A stretch of 16,050 nucleotides of DNA from Acidobacteriota bacterium. Lineage in GTDB: Bacteria; Acidobacteriota; Terriglobia; Versatilivoradales; Versatilivoraceae. A program made the translations under genes and the position numbers. Shown here piece after piece: positions 1 through 7,705 of this stretch. A model generated the notes under the pieces. That model saw only the letters and a program-made list of their open reading frames with translations. It did not search any database and was not told the DNA's origin. The stretch is taken from the NCBI GenBank assembly GCA_028875135.1, contig JAPPFQ010000428.1, positions 1 to 16,050 on the forward strand. The letters are read 5' to 3'. Position 1 is the stretch's first letter, and every line of letters starts with the position of its first letter.

Positions 1-1
1 C

Positions 2-781
2 AAGGAATCGGGCCAGGTCCCCCCCTGCACCATTCAGTTTGCCGGGGCCGTGGACGAGGAGTATCTATTTCGCGGCGCCCTGAGCCTGGCGGCCACGGTG
101 AAATCGGAGGCGGTGGTGGTGGCGGAGCCCACCGACCTGGCGGTAATTCGCGCCCACAAGGGACTGGCCCGCTTTCGAATCCGGGTGGAGGGAGTGGCGG
201 CCCACAGTTCCAAGCCCTATCTGGGGATCAACGCCATCGTCAAGATGGCCCGGCTGATCACCGACATCGAGGGAGACATCCTGCCCGGCCTGCAGCGGAA
301 GGACCACCCCCTGACCGGCGGCCCCACCCTCAACATCGGGGTGATCCACGGGGGCGCCCAGGTGAATTTCGTGCCTCACGAGTGCGTGGTGGAGGTGGAC
401 CGCCGCACCATTCCCGGGGAGTCCCCCCAGGATACGCTGGCGGAGTTCGAAGAAGCGCTGGAGCGAGCCCGGGCCGCCGACCCCGAGTTGAAGGTGAGCC
501 TGGAGGAGCCCTTCCTGCTCGACAACGCCATGGAGACTCCCGAGGATTCCCCCGTCGTGAAAGCGGCCTGCCACGCCTCCCGGGCGGTCCTGGGCGACTC
601 CACCGTCGCCGGCGTCCCCTATGGCACCGACGCCAGCAAGTTCACCTCGGTAGGCACTCCGGCAATCGTGCTGGGGCCCGGCAGCATCGACCAGGCTCAC
701 GGGGCCGTGGAATGGGTGGAGTGCAAGCAAGTCCTGCAAGCGACCGAGATCTATCAGTCCATGATGATGAACTTCAGCTAG
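2..781 (+). CDS. M20-family amidohydrolase (ArgE/DapE type), 5'-truncated
   Basis: This is the C-terminal ~259 residues of a zinc-dependent M20 deacylase; the gene begins before the window, and the open frame runs from base 2. Family hallmarks are visible in order. A V-D-E-E segment near base 50 has the Glu-Glu pair that supplies the general base and a metal ligand. It is followed by A-E-P-T-D-L and H-K-G (about 125-165), then A-A-H-S-S opening the lid/dimerisation domain (about 200). A late G-T-D-A-S-K-F segment and a final A-H-G (about 695-705) complete the catalytic domain. M20 enzymes of this branch hydrolyse N-acyl amino acids or peptides in the cytoplasm; acetylornithine or succinyl-diaminopimelate are the textbook substrates, but specificity cannot be told here. 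The TAG stop lies exactly at the edge of a MITE-like element. A sodium symporter follows about 200 bp downstream, so uptake and hydrolysis may be linked (inference). Confidence 0.88.
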   Translation, partial: KESGQVPPCTIQFAGAVDEEYLFRGALSLAATVKSEAVVVAEPTDLAVIRAHKGLARFRIRVEGVAAHSSKPYLGINAIVKMARLITDIEGDILPGLQRKDHPLTGGPTLNIGVIHGGAQVNFVPHECVVEVDRRTIPGESPQDTLAEFEEALERARAADPELKVSLEEPFLLDNAMETPEDSPVVKAACHASRAVLGDSTVAGVPYGTDASKFTSVGTPAIVLGPGSIDQAHGAVEWVECKQVLQATEIYQSMMMNFS

Positions 782-887
782 TGTTGCGTTTGGAAAATCC
801 GTTGACTTGTTTCCGAATGTCAAACGCAACAAATTCAAGAATATCCATGCCGTTGGCAGGAGAACTCAAGTTCCAAGCGCAACACTA
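779..887. mobile_element. MITE-like element with terminal inverted repeats and TA duplication
   Basis: A 105-bp segment (781-885) is bounded by near-perfect terminal inverted repeats. The left end gtgttgcgtttggaa (781-795) is matched by ttccaagcgcaacac (871-885), 14 of 15 bases. It is flanked on each side by TA (779-780 and 886-887), and both ends read as CTAG. This is the architecture of a non-autonomous element using TA targets, as IS630/Tc1-mariner relatives do. A third copy of the end motif, caaacgcaac (821-830), is inverted relative to the left end and could form an alternative shorter hairpin. There is no coding capacity. Removing the element and one TA would leave the M20 stop codon intact (agc tag ctt), so the insertion did not alter the protein. 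It may also act as a transcript-end hairpin. No copy of the ends was noticed elsewhere in this window. Confidence 0.6.
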
Positions 888-985
888 GCTTCCCCGAATC
901 GGCGGCGGGTTTCGCCCTGGGGAGACCGTCTCCCTCGGGCCGGACCCGGGGTCGCCGCTTCCCCCAATCACTCGATCCTCTTCTC

Positions 986-2677
986 ATGACCCTGCTGGAC
1001 TGGTTCATCGTGGTCGCCGCCAACGGCGCCATCGTCGGCTACGGGCTGCTGCTCTCCCGTCGCACCCGGCGTTCCTCCGACTGGCTGCTGGCCGCCAAGA
1101 GCCTGCCCTGGTGGATGGTGGGGCTGTCGATGTTCGCCACCGCCGTGGACAGCGGGGATTACGTGGCCGTGGTCGGCGGGGCCTACACCTTCGGGCTCTC
1201 CAACCTGGCCACCTGGTGGCTGGGGCTACCCATCGGCTGGATGGTGGCGGCCTACTTCGTATTCCTGCCGCTCTACCGCGGCGGCATGTTCACCAACGCC
1301 GAGTACCTGGAATATCGCTTCGGTCCGGGCGCCCGCCTGTTGAGCGCCTTCATTCAGCTCCAGAACCGCACCAACGTCCTGGGAAATATCGCCTTCTCGC
1401 TCTACCTCACGTTCTCGATCCTGACCCATTGGGGGAGCTCCGCCTGGTGGCTGGTGGCTGCCATCTCCATGGCGGCCGCCCTCTACACGGCCACCGGCGG
1501 ACTCCGATCGGTCGCCGCCACCGACGCGCTGCAGTCCATCGTGATGCTGATGGCATCGGTCATCCTGTGGTGGGTTCTGTGGAGCGCGGTCGGGGGGTGG
1601 TCGGGCCTGGAGAGCCGTTTCCAGCAGATCGATCCCCGACTGGCCGATACCATGATGCACATCGGACGGGACGAGCCGGGGGTGCCGGCCCCCCTGATCA
1701 TCTTCGGCTGGGTCATCGTCCTGATAGCTTATTGCCTGGTGAACCACTCCCAGTCCATGCGTCTGCTGGCGGCCCGTTCGGAGTGGGACCTCAAGACCGC
1801 CGCCCTGACCGCCAGCGTGGTGACCGTGGGAGTGATGTGGTTCAACATCACCCTGGGAATCCTCGGGAGAGCAGTCATGCCGGAGCTTCCGGCCCCCGAC
1901 CGGATCTACCCGCTGCTGGTGCAGGAGTACCTGACCCCCGGACTGGTGGGCGTGGTGGTGGCGGGGGTGCTGGCGGGAGGGATTTCCACCTACGACTCCA
2001 TCGGCTCCTCGCTGGCGGCCGTCTTCACCCGCGACGTCTACGCCCGGTTTCTGGTGAAGGGACAAAACGACGCCCACTACCTCAGGGTTTCCCGCTGGGC
2101 GACACCCTTCATCATCGCCGCCTCCTTCCTCTACATTCCCTTTCTGCAGGACGGCATGGTCCGATTCTATTTGCGCATCACCAGCGTGACCGTGATGCCC
2201 CTGTTCACCATGTATGTCATGGGAACCCTGACTCCGGTCCATCGCCGCGCCGGGCTGGCGGGCCTGCTGGCCGGGATCGGCTACGGCCTCAGCGCCCTGC
2301 TGGGAGAGGCCCTGGAATGGCCCCTGCCCCTGTGGTGGACCAATACCTGGTGGGCTTATCTCTGGAGCCCGCTGGTTACCGCCGGAACCATGCTGGGGCT
2401 CAGTTGGCGATGGGGATGGATGTCGGGCCGGGAGCTGCAGGGGCTCACCGTCCGCTTTGGCCACCGGGATCCCTCCGAGAGCCGGGACTGGATCCCCGAA
2501 CCCCTGGCGGCAACCCGGGGAAGCTGGCTGGAGCAATCCCGCCAGGAGCTGTCCTCTGCGCCCGAGTACCCCTTCGACGTCCCGCCCGGCGGATTGCCCT
2601 GGTATGGTCAACCCTCGCTCTGGAACGGCCTGTTTCTGGCGCTCGTCGCCTACCTGGTCCTGGTGGTGCTCTGGTGA
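986..2677 (+). CDS. Sodium:solute symporter (SSS family)
   Basis: A 563-residue polytopic membrane protein, within the usual 480-600 range of the solute:sodium symporter family. The start is the first ATG of the frame (M-T-L-L-D-W). No convincing Shine-Dalgarno precedes it, so the start is likely but not certain. N-terminal TM1 is followed by R-R-T-R-R-S-S-D and a W-W-M-V-G-L-S-M-F-A-T segment (about residues 40-55) typical of TM2 of the family. The signature G-I-S-T-Y-D-S followed by F-T-R-D-V-Y occurs at about 330-352, where SSS proteins place sodium-binding serine/threonine residues. Roughly 13 hydrophobic segments are readable, and the last ends at the C-terminus. Substrate (sugar, amino acid, carboxylate) cannot be assigned. 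The upstream M20 gene on the same strand suggests a nutrient-scavenging context. It converges on the HhH gene with about 100 bp between them. Confidence 0.9.
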   Translation: MTLLDWFIVVAANGAIVGYGLLLSRRTRRSSDWLLAAKSLPWWMVGLSMFATAVDSGDYVAVVGGAYTFGLSNLATWWLGLPIGWMVAAYFVFLPLYRGGMFTNAEYLEYRFGPGARLLSAFIQLQNRTNVLGNIAFSLYLTFSILTHWGSSAWWLVAAISMAAALYTATGGLRSVAATDALQSIVMLMASVILWWVLWSAVGGWSGLESRFQQIDPRLADTMMHIGRDEPGVPAPLIIFGWVIVLIAYCLVNHSQSMRLLAARSEWDLKTAALTASVVTVGVMWFNITLGILGRAVMPELPAPDRIYPLLVQEYLTPGLVGVVVAGVLAGGISTYDSIGSSLAAVFTRDVYARFLVKGQNDAHYLRVSRWATPFIIAASFLYIPFLQDGMVRFYLRITSVTVMPLFTMYVMGTLTPVHRRAGLAGLLAGIGYGLSALLGEALEWPLPLWWTNTWWAYLWSPLVTAGTMLGLSWRWGWMSGRELQGLTVRFGHRDPSESRDWIPEPLAATRGSWLEQSRQELSSAPEYPFDVPPGGLPWYGQPSLWNGLFLALVAYLVLVVLW

Positions 2678-2780
2678 TGGAGGCTGGAATGGGGAGCTGC
2701 GCCGGCCACGCCGGCAAAAACGGGCCCGACACAGGACGATCGCCGGGCCCAAGGGGAAGAAGTCAGACAGAGGTGCAGTC

Positions 2781-3116
2781 TCATTGGCTCGCTTTGGCTT
2801 CGCAGACCACGTGAGACTTGAGCCGCTCGAACTTCTTGTCACCGATGCCCTTCACCCGCTTCAGCTCCTGAATCGACTTGAAGGGCCGGGCCTCGATAAT
2901 CCGCTTGGCCATTTGGGGCCCGATCCCGGGCAGCGAAGACAGTTGCTTTTCGGTGGCCGTGTTGATGTCGACGGCCTTGGAAGGCATTTCCCCGGCCCCG
3001 TTCTTCCCAGGCGTGTCGGCTTGACTCTCGATCGGCTTCGCCTGAGCCGGGCCGGCGATGCTCGCCAGCGCGAGCAGCAAGGTCGAACAGAAAATCGTCA
3101 AAGTGTGCTTTCTCAT
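2781..3116 (-). CDS. Secreted ComEA-like helix-hairpin-helix protein
   Basis: A 111-residue protein with a Sec-type signal peptide at about residues 1-26 (M-R-K-H-T, a leucine-rich core, then A-Q-A). A charged linker follows, then a C-terminal ComEA-type double helix-hairpin-helix domain (about 50-108). It reads V-D-I-N-T-A, L-P-G-I-G-P-Q-M-A-K-R-I, then V-K-G-I-G-D-K-K, the canonical HhH glycine hairpins. Such domains bind double-stranded DNA without sequence specificity; in ComEA the domain sits outside the membrane and takes part in DNA uptake. No ComEB/ComEC is nearby, so a competence role is only a family-level suggestion; many bacteria carry stand-alone secreted copies of unknown role. 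The ATG at 3116 is chosen over an upstream in-frame start because it begins the signal peptide and is preceded by an aagggggat ribosome-binding sequence. Confidence 0.85.
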   Translation of the reverse strand: MRKHTLTIFCSTLLLALASIAGPAQAKPIESQADTPGKNGAGEMPSKAVDINTATEKQLSSLPGIGPQMAKRIIEARPFKSIQELKRVKGIGDKKFERLKSHVVCEAKASQ

Positions 3117-3269
3117 GCAGATCCCCCTTTTTTCTTCGGTCGGCAGGAAAGCATCGGCCCGCGGGCGCACTCGGGCGCAAACCGGACAAGCGGCCCTGAA
3201 GCGCAGGCCGCAAAGACGAACCTCACTGCCGAGTGATGGAAGGTGTATGGTTGTTGAGGGAGGAGCGCT

Positions 3270-3298
3270 AGGCTATATCCGGCCTTTCGGGATGTCAA
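3270..3298 (-). promoter_or_regulatory. Candidate sigma70 promoter for the HhH gene
   Basis: On the minus strand a perfect TTGACA (3293-3298) is followed after 17 bases by TAGCCT (3270-3275), or after 15 bases by the better hexamer TATAGC (3272-3277). It would give a leader of about 150 nt before the ATG at 3116. The -35 match is exact and the -10 match is only partial. Assignment is by consensus alone. Confidence 0.35.
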
Positions 3299-3314
3299 CA
3301 AAAAAGGCCGCGGG

Positions 3315-3351
3315 AAGGGGGAAGGTCCGGCCGCTTCCCCTTTCTGTTTTT
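3315..3351 (+). terminator. Terminator-like hairpin with U-tract upstream of the second symporter
   Basis: The stem ggggaag (3318-3324) pairs with cttcccc (3334-3340) around a 9-nt loop, followed by tttctgttttt. This is a plausible rho-independent terminator on the plus strand. It sits about 30 bp before the symporter start at 3380. It could therefore insulate that gene from readthrough or act as a leader attenuator. No plus-strand gene ends close upstream. Confidence 0.4.
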
Positions 3352-3379
3352 CGTTCCATCTGACCGGTTGAGTTAACCC

Positions 3380-4900
3380 ATGGCCCCTATCGACTGGATC
3401 GTGGTTGCAGCCTACCTGGCAGTCGTCGCCTGGCTGGGAACCCGCCTGGCCCGACGGCAGACCGACACCGAGGCCTACTTTATCGGCGGGCGGGCCATCC
3501 CCTGGTGGGCCGTCGGCTGTTCCTTCTTCGGAACCTCCATCAGCACTGCGACCTTCATTGCCCTACCGGGACAGGCCTACGGCGGTGACTGGCGACCCCA
3601 TCTCGCCAACATGATGTTTCCGCTGGCCGCCATCTTCATCGCCCTGGTGGTGATCCCCTTCTACCGCCGGCGCGTCCGCATGAGCGCCTACGAGTTCCTG
3701 GAGGAACGCTTCGGCTACGGCGCCCGCTGCTACACCTCCTGCTTCTACCTGATCAGCCGTCTGTTCCGCTCCGGACTTGTTCTGTTCCTGATGGCCAAGG
3801 CCATCAGCGCCATGACCGGATGGAGCCCTTTCACCATCGTGCTGGTCGCCGGCGTCATCGCCCTGGTCTACACCATTCTGGGAGGCCTGGAGGCCGTGAT
3901 CTGGACCGACGTGATCCAGTCGGTGACGCTGTTCGGCGGTGGGCTCTTCTGCCTGGCCATGTTGTGGTTCGGCGAGAACGGAAGCGCCCAGCTCCTGAGC
4001 GTGGCCCAGGAGTCGGACAAGTTCAGGATGGTGGACTGGTCGCTGGATCTGAGCCAAATGACCGTCCTGGTCACCATCGCCTACGGCGCCTTCGGCTTCC
4101 TCAGCAACTACACCGTCCAGCAGGACGCCGCCCAGCGGTACCTGGCCTCGCCCTCGACTCGGGAAGCCCAGAAAGCCATCTGGTTCGGAGCCATTGGTTG
4201 CGTGGTGACCTGGAATCTCTTCATGCTGATCGGCAGTTTGCTTTTTTCCTATTACAGCCTGCACCCCGCCGAGTTGCCGGCCCACATCGCGGCCAGCGAG
4301 ACCGAGGTGTTCCCCTGGTTCGTGGTGACCCACATTCCGGCGGGGATGACCGGAGTCATCCTGGCCGGCATGTGCGCTGCGGCCATGTCCAGCCTGGACA
4401 CCATGATCAACAGCATGGCCATGGTCACGGTGCGGGACTTCTACCTCCACTTCCGGCCCAAGGCCAGCGACCGCTTCCAGTTGATCCTGGGCAGGGCCGC
4501 CTCGGCCTTTTGGGGGCTGCTCGGCCTGGGGGTGGGACTGGTGCTGCTGCTGGGTGTGGAACAGGCGCTGCAGTTCAGCTTCACCGTCTTCTCGATTCTG
4601 GGCGGAGGGTTGTTCGGAATGTTCCTGCTGGCATTCTTCGTGAAGCGGGCCCATGCCCTGGGGGTGTATGTCGGCCTGGCCTGCGGCGTACTGATCTCGG
4701 CCTGGACCCTGATCGACCAGGCCCTTGCCTGGGCGGGCGCCGAGCTGGGAATGGCCTGGGCGGCCCAGCTCGCCGAGACCCTGCGCTATCCCTTCCATCC
4801 CTGGCTGACCCTCTTCCTGGCCAACCTGGTCTCCTTTACCGTCGGCTGGGCCGCCAGCCTCATCCTCCCGGACATCCGCAAGCAGCGGGATTCCAGATGA
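3380..4900 (+). CDS. Sodium:solute symporter (SSS family), second copy
   Basis: A 506-residue integral membrane protein of the solute:sodium symporter family, distinct in sequence from the copy at 986-2677. TM1 starts directly after M-A-P-I-D. The R-R-Q-T-D-T-E-A-Y-F-I-G-G-R segment (about 25-38) and W-W-A-V-G-C-S-F-F-G-T-S-I-S (about 42-55) are typical of the TM1-TM2 region. M-S-A-Y-E-F-L-E-E-R-F-G at about 104 and the G-G-L-E-A-V-I-W-T-D-V-I-Q segment at about 168-180 are strongly conserved in SGLT-like members. A-A-M-S-S-L-D-T-M-I-N-S followed by V-R-D-F-Y (about 333-355) is the TM8 region contributing sodium ligands. The substrate is unknown. The ribosome-binding site is weak. A terminator-like hairpin lies just upstream. 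The stop codon is 9 bp from the end of the convergent FAD gene, with no terminator in between. Confidence 0.9.
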   Translation: MAPIDWIVVAAYLAVVAWLGTRLARRQTDTEAYFIGGRAIPWWAVGCSFFGTSISTATFIALPGQAYGGDWRPHLANMMFPLAAIFIALVVIPFYRRRVRMSAYEFLEERFGYGARCYTSCFYLISRLFRSGLVLFLMAKAISAMTGWSPFTIVLVAGVIALVYTILGGLEAVIWTDVIQSVTLFGGGLFCLAMLWFGENGSAQLLSVAQESDKFRMVDWSLDLSQMTVLVTIAYGAFGFLSNYTVQQDAAQRYLASPSTREAQKAIWFGAIGCVVTWNLFMLIGSLLFSYYSLHPAELPAHIAASETEVFPWFVVTHIPAGMTGVILAGMCAAAMSSLDTMINSMAMVTVRDFYLHFRPKASDRFQLILGRAASAFWGLLGLGVGLVLLLGVEQALQFSFTVFSILGGGLFGMFLLAFFVKRAHALGVYVGLACGVLISAWTLIDQALAWAGAELGMAWAAQLAETLRYPFHPWLTLFLANLVSFTVGWAASLILPDIRKQRDSR

Positions 4901-4909
4901 GACACCCGC

Positions 4910-6268
4910 TCAGACCCGTCTGAATCGCCAGCCGTACAGGGTTTGGCCGTAGAAATTGAACCACTTCCTGGCTTCGGGATCTTCGAAGGGATAGCCGGCG
5001 CCCAACTGCCGGGCCGCGGCGAGACCGGTTACGAAGCAGGTTTCCTGGCTGTTGATCAGGGTGTGGGCCCCGCAGTGCCAGGATCTCCGCTTCCCTTGAA
5101 CGAACCGGAACAGGAACACCAGCAGGGCAATGTGCCGCACATCGTGAACGATGTGCTGAAACCACCGCCTGCGGATGACTTTCCCCTCATCCACCGGCTT
5201 GACGGGATTGTAGGTCACCAGGCAGGGCTTGTCCGAGTTGTGAGCCCAGGGCTGCTGGTTGTGCATGATGTAGGTGATTTCGTAGTTGTCCGGCCGGGCT
5301 CCGTATTGCTCGATGTGGTTGCTTCGGGTCTCCAGAGGCCGGGCCTCGTTCTCGGGCAGAACCGACGCATCCGAGTGAACGATCGTATGGTTGTGCAGTT
5401 CGCTTTCGTAACGAATGGTCGATAGGAGGAAGGTTTCGAACCGGGTCGGCTTGTCCAGCATCATCAGGGTTTGATTGGCGTTGCAGGCAAAAACCACTTC
5501 ATCGAAGGTTGTAGTCTGGCCGTGCGCATCCTCCATCCTTACCCCCGTCTCCCCTCGATACACTTTTCGCACCGGGCAGTTCAGCAGAATCTTCTCCTTG
5601 AACTCGGCTGACATGGCCTCATAGATGCGCCGGGTGCCCTGGTCCCAGGTCTTCATGGGGGTGGCGCGCTCGATATCAAAAAACTCCAGGTAGTAGGAGA
5701 ACAGCGCTGCCGGCATGTCGAACACGTTGGTCGCCATCAGGAAATTCACGAACATCGGCTTCAGGACCTTGTACCTGAAGTCTCCGGAAAACCTTCCCCA
5801 GTTGAGCACGGTCCCCATGCTCACGTAGTTGAAGGGATTGAGCATGGCCAGAAAGGTCGACCTGGAGCGATTCAGCCCATTGAAGGTCTTCAGGAATGCC
5901 AGCACCTTTTGAAATTTGACGATCTCCGGATGCAGCTCTCGGCGAATGGTCGAATCCAGATCGTGGGCGTAGATTTCATCGTGATACTTCACGCTGTAGC
6001 TGAACCGGGTGTCGATGAGCTCGATCCGGTGCCGCTTCATGAATTGAACGATGTGGTGATACACCCTCGGGATGCAGGCTGTCACCGATATGTCGAAGGG
6101 GATGGAAGTGCCGTCCGCCTGAGGCATGTCGACCGTAACCGCGTTGCCGCCGATGCGGTCGTTGGCTTCGTAGAGCCTGAAGTCGAATCGGTCCGGATGC
6201 CGGCTCAGAGCCCAGGCGACCCCCAGGCCCGAGATCCCGGCGCCGATGATGGCTATTCTCTTGGGCAT
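4910..6268 (-). CDS. FAD/NAD(P)-binding amine-oxidase-like protein
   Basis: A 452-residue flavoprotein. The N-terminus is a Rossmann dinucleotide-binding motif, I-A-I-I-G-A-G-I-S-G-L-G (residues 5-16), followed by Y-E-A-N-D-R-I-G-G-N-A where the acidic residue binds the FAD ribose. The C-terminal region has N-S-Q-E-T-C-F-V-T-G-L-A-A-A-R, the usual second FAD-contacting helix of amine-oxidase-fold proteins. The overall pattern resembles the COG2907-type predicted NAD/FAD-binding proteins, often found beside cyclopropane-fatty-acid or DUF1365 genes; those partners are absent here, so substrate and pathway are open. No signal peptide is present and the location is presumably cytoplasmic. I take the ATG at 6268 (M-P-K-R) rather than the in-frame GTG at 6280, because the Rossmann strand begins immediately after it. 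It lies 86 bp downstream of the ManD-like gene on the same strand. Confidence 0.82.
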   Translation of the reverse strand: MPKRIAIIGAGISGLGVAWALSRHPDRFDFRLYEANDRIGGNAVTVDMPQADGTSIPFDISVTACIPRVYHHIVQFMKRHRIELIDTRFSYSVKYHDEIYAHDLDSTIRRELHPEIVKFQKVLAFLKTFNGLNRSRSTFLAMLNPFNYVSMGTVLNWGRFSGDFRYKVLKPMFVNFLMATNVFDMPAALFSYYLEFFDIERATPMKTWDQGTRRIYEAMSAEFKEKILLNCPVRKVYRGETGVRMEDAHGQTTTFDEVVFACNANQTLMMLDKPTRFETFLLSTIRYESELHNHTIVHSDASVLPENEARPLETRSNHIEQYGARPDNYEITYIMHNQQPWAHNSDKPCLVTYNPVKPVDEGKVIRRRWFQHIVHDVRHIALLVFLFRFVQGKRRSWHCGAHTLINSQETCFVTGLAAARQLGAGYPFEDPEARKWFNFYGQTLYGWRFRRV

Positions 6269-6354
6269 GGAGCACCCCACGGGCTTGCGCCCGGGCGACT
6301 ATCGTTTGAATGTTTCTTGATGACCAAACCGCAGGTGCATACCGTATCGGACCC

Positions 6355-7665
6355 TCAAGGCTTGACCAGGGAGCCGTCCATTCCCCGGACCGTGGTCCAA
6401 TCGGCGTTGCGGTGGTCGTCCACCAGGGGGTAGCGGCCGGCCATGGCCTCGTCGATATCGATGCCCAGGCCCGGACCGTCGCTGCCGTAGAGGTAGCCGC
6501 CGCGAATGCGGGCCGTTCCGGGCATCAGCTCGTGAACTTCTTCCGGGAAGACATTGTCCTCCTGGATGCCGAAGCTGGGTATGGTCAAGTCCACGTGGTA
6601 GGCCGCCAACTGGTTCACCGGATCGTTCTCGCCGCCTTCCTGCCAAGCCGTCCGGACCCCGAACTGCTCGCAGAGGGCCGCAATCTTCCTGGCCTGGGTG
6701 ATCCCTCCAATGGCGCAGACCCGACAACGGATGTAGTCGATCAGGCGCTCGGCAATCAGGGGCCGCCATTCGTGGGGGTGAGTGAACAGTTCCCCCATGG
6801 CCATGGGGGTGGAAGTGAGAGCCCGGATCTGGCGAAAGTAATCGATCTGTTCCGGCGGGAGAATGTCTTCCACGAAGAACATGCGAATGGGCTGCATGCG
6901 CCTGGCGAACTCCAGGGCCAGCGTTGGCGTCAGGTGCTCGTGGACGTCGTGGAGGAGCTTGACCTGCCAGCCCAGCTTTTCCCGCACCTGCTCAAACATC
7001 CTGGGGACCGTCTCCAGGTAACGTTCCTCGTCGAAGGCCGGGCCGCGGAAGCCGCTCTCGGGCCGGCTCCCCTCTCCCGGGGGCACGAAGCCGCCCCCAC
7101 CGTAGCCCCCTCCCATCTGAACGCGGATATGCCGAAAACCCTGCTCCATGTAAGCCTGCACGTTTTCCACGCAGGCTGCGGGGGTCTCGCCGCCGGCGTG
7201 GGCGTAGAGGGGCACCGCCTCCCTGACCTTTCCGCCCAGAAGCTGATAGAGGGGCATGTTGGCCCGCTTGCCCTTGATGTCCCACAGGGCCATGTCCAGA
7301 GCCGCCTGGGCAACGTTGGTGATGCTCCCGTTGCGCCAGTAGGAACGGACATGGGTCCACTGCCACAGGTCCTCGATGCGCTCGGGATCCTTGCCCACCC
7401 AGAAGGGACCCAGGTGTTTTTCGATGGCGGCTTTGACGGCCCAGGAAAGGTAGGCGTTGTTGGCCGACCCCAGCCCGTAGAGTCCGGGCTCGCTGGTGAT
7501 GACCTTGACGAAGACCCAGGAATAGTGGGGCCGCGGGCTGGTGGCGATGACCTTGACCTCCCGGATCTTCAAGGGAGGCAATCCGCGCGTGCTCTGGGCG
7601 TAGGGCTCGCCGGCCCACCAGGGGTTCACCAGGGCCGTCTTGAGAATCTCCCTGCGGTTGAGCAT
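6355..7665 (-). CDS. Enolase-superfamily dehydratase, mannonate-dehydratase (ManD)-like
   Basis: A 436-residue member of the mandelate racemase/muconate-lactonizing branch of the enolase superfamily. The start ATG has an excellent aaggagg 8 nt upstream. The barrel shows the three magnesium ligands: D240 in L-H-D-V-H-E, E266 in F-V-E-D-I, and E292 in M-G-E-L-F. H242 follows D240 and R181 lies in H-I-R-V-Q, the layout of D-mannonate/sugar-acid dehydratases. The C-terminal I-P-S-F-G-I-Q-E matches the family. The usual H-G-x-x-D-x-S-P-V segment before it appears as W-Q-E-G-G-E-N-D-P-V (341-350), so the substrate may differ from D-mannonate. The N-terminus M-L-N-R-R-E-I-L-K looks like the start of a Tat signal but lacks a proper hydrophobic core. 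It lies 40 bp downstream of the tlpA-like gene and is probably cotranscribed with it. Confidence 0.85.
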   Translation of the reverse strand: MLNRREILKTALVNPWWAGEPYAQSTRGLPPLKIREVKVIATSPRPHYSWVFVKVITSEPGLYGLGSANNAYLSWAVKAAIEKHLGPFWVGKDPERIEDLWQWTHVRSYWRNGSITNVAQAALDMALWDIKGKRANMPLYQLLGGKVREAVPLYAHAGGETPAACVENVQAYMEQGFRHIRVQMGGGYGGGGFVPPGEGSRPESGFRGPAFDEERYLETVPRMFEQVREKLGWQVKLLHDVHEHLTPTLALEFARRMQPIRMFFVEDILPPEQIDYFRQIRALTSTPMAMGELFTHPHEWRPLIAERLIDYIRCRVCAIGGITQARKIAALCEQFGVRTAWQEGGENDPVNQLAAYHVDLTIPSFGIQEDNVFPEEVHELMPGTARIRGGYLYGSDGPGLGIDIDEAMAGRYPLVDDHRNADWTTVRGMDGSLVKP

Positions 7666-7705
7666 GACGCCTGCCTCCTTGCGGAAGGACCGAAGCCGGT
7701 AGACG

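Noticed and set aside
2701..2750. Hairpins gccgg/ccggc and gggccc/gggccc in the convergent gap after the first symporter
   Set aside because: Stems are short, the second has a 17-nt loop, and neither has a U-tract on the side needed, so I do not call a terminator.
1226..2842. Minus-strand open frame of 538 codons over the first symporter
   Set aside because: Rich in Gly, His, Gln and Arg with no domain, and fully antisense to an unmistakable SSS symporter; a GC-driven shadow.
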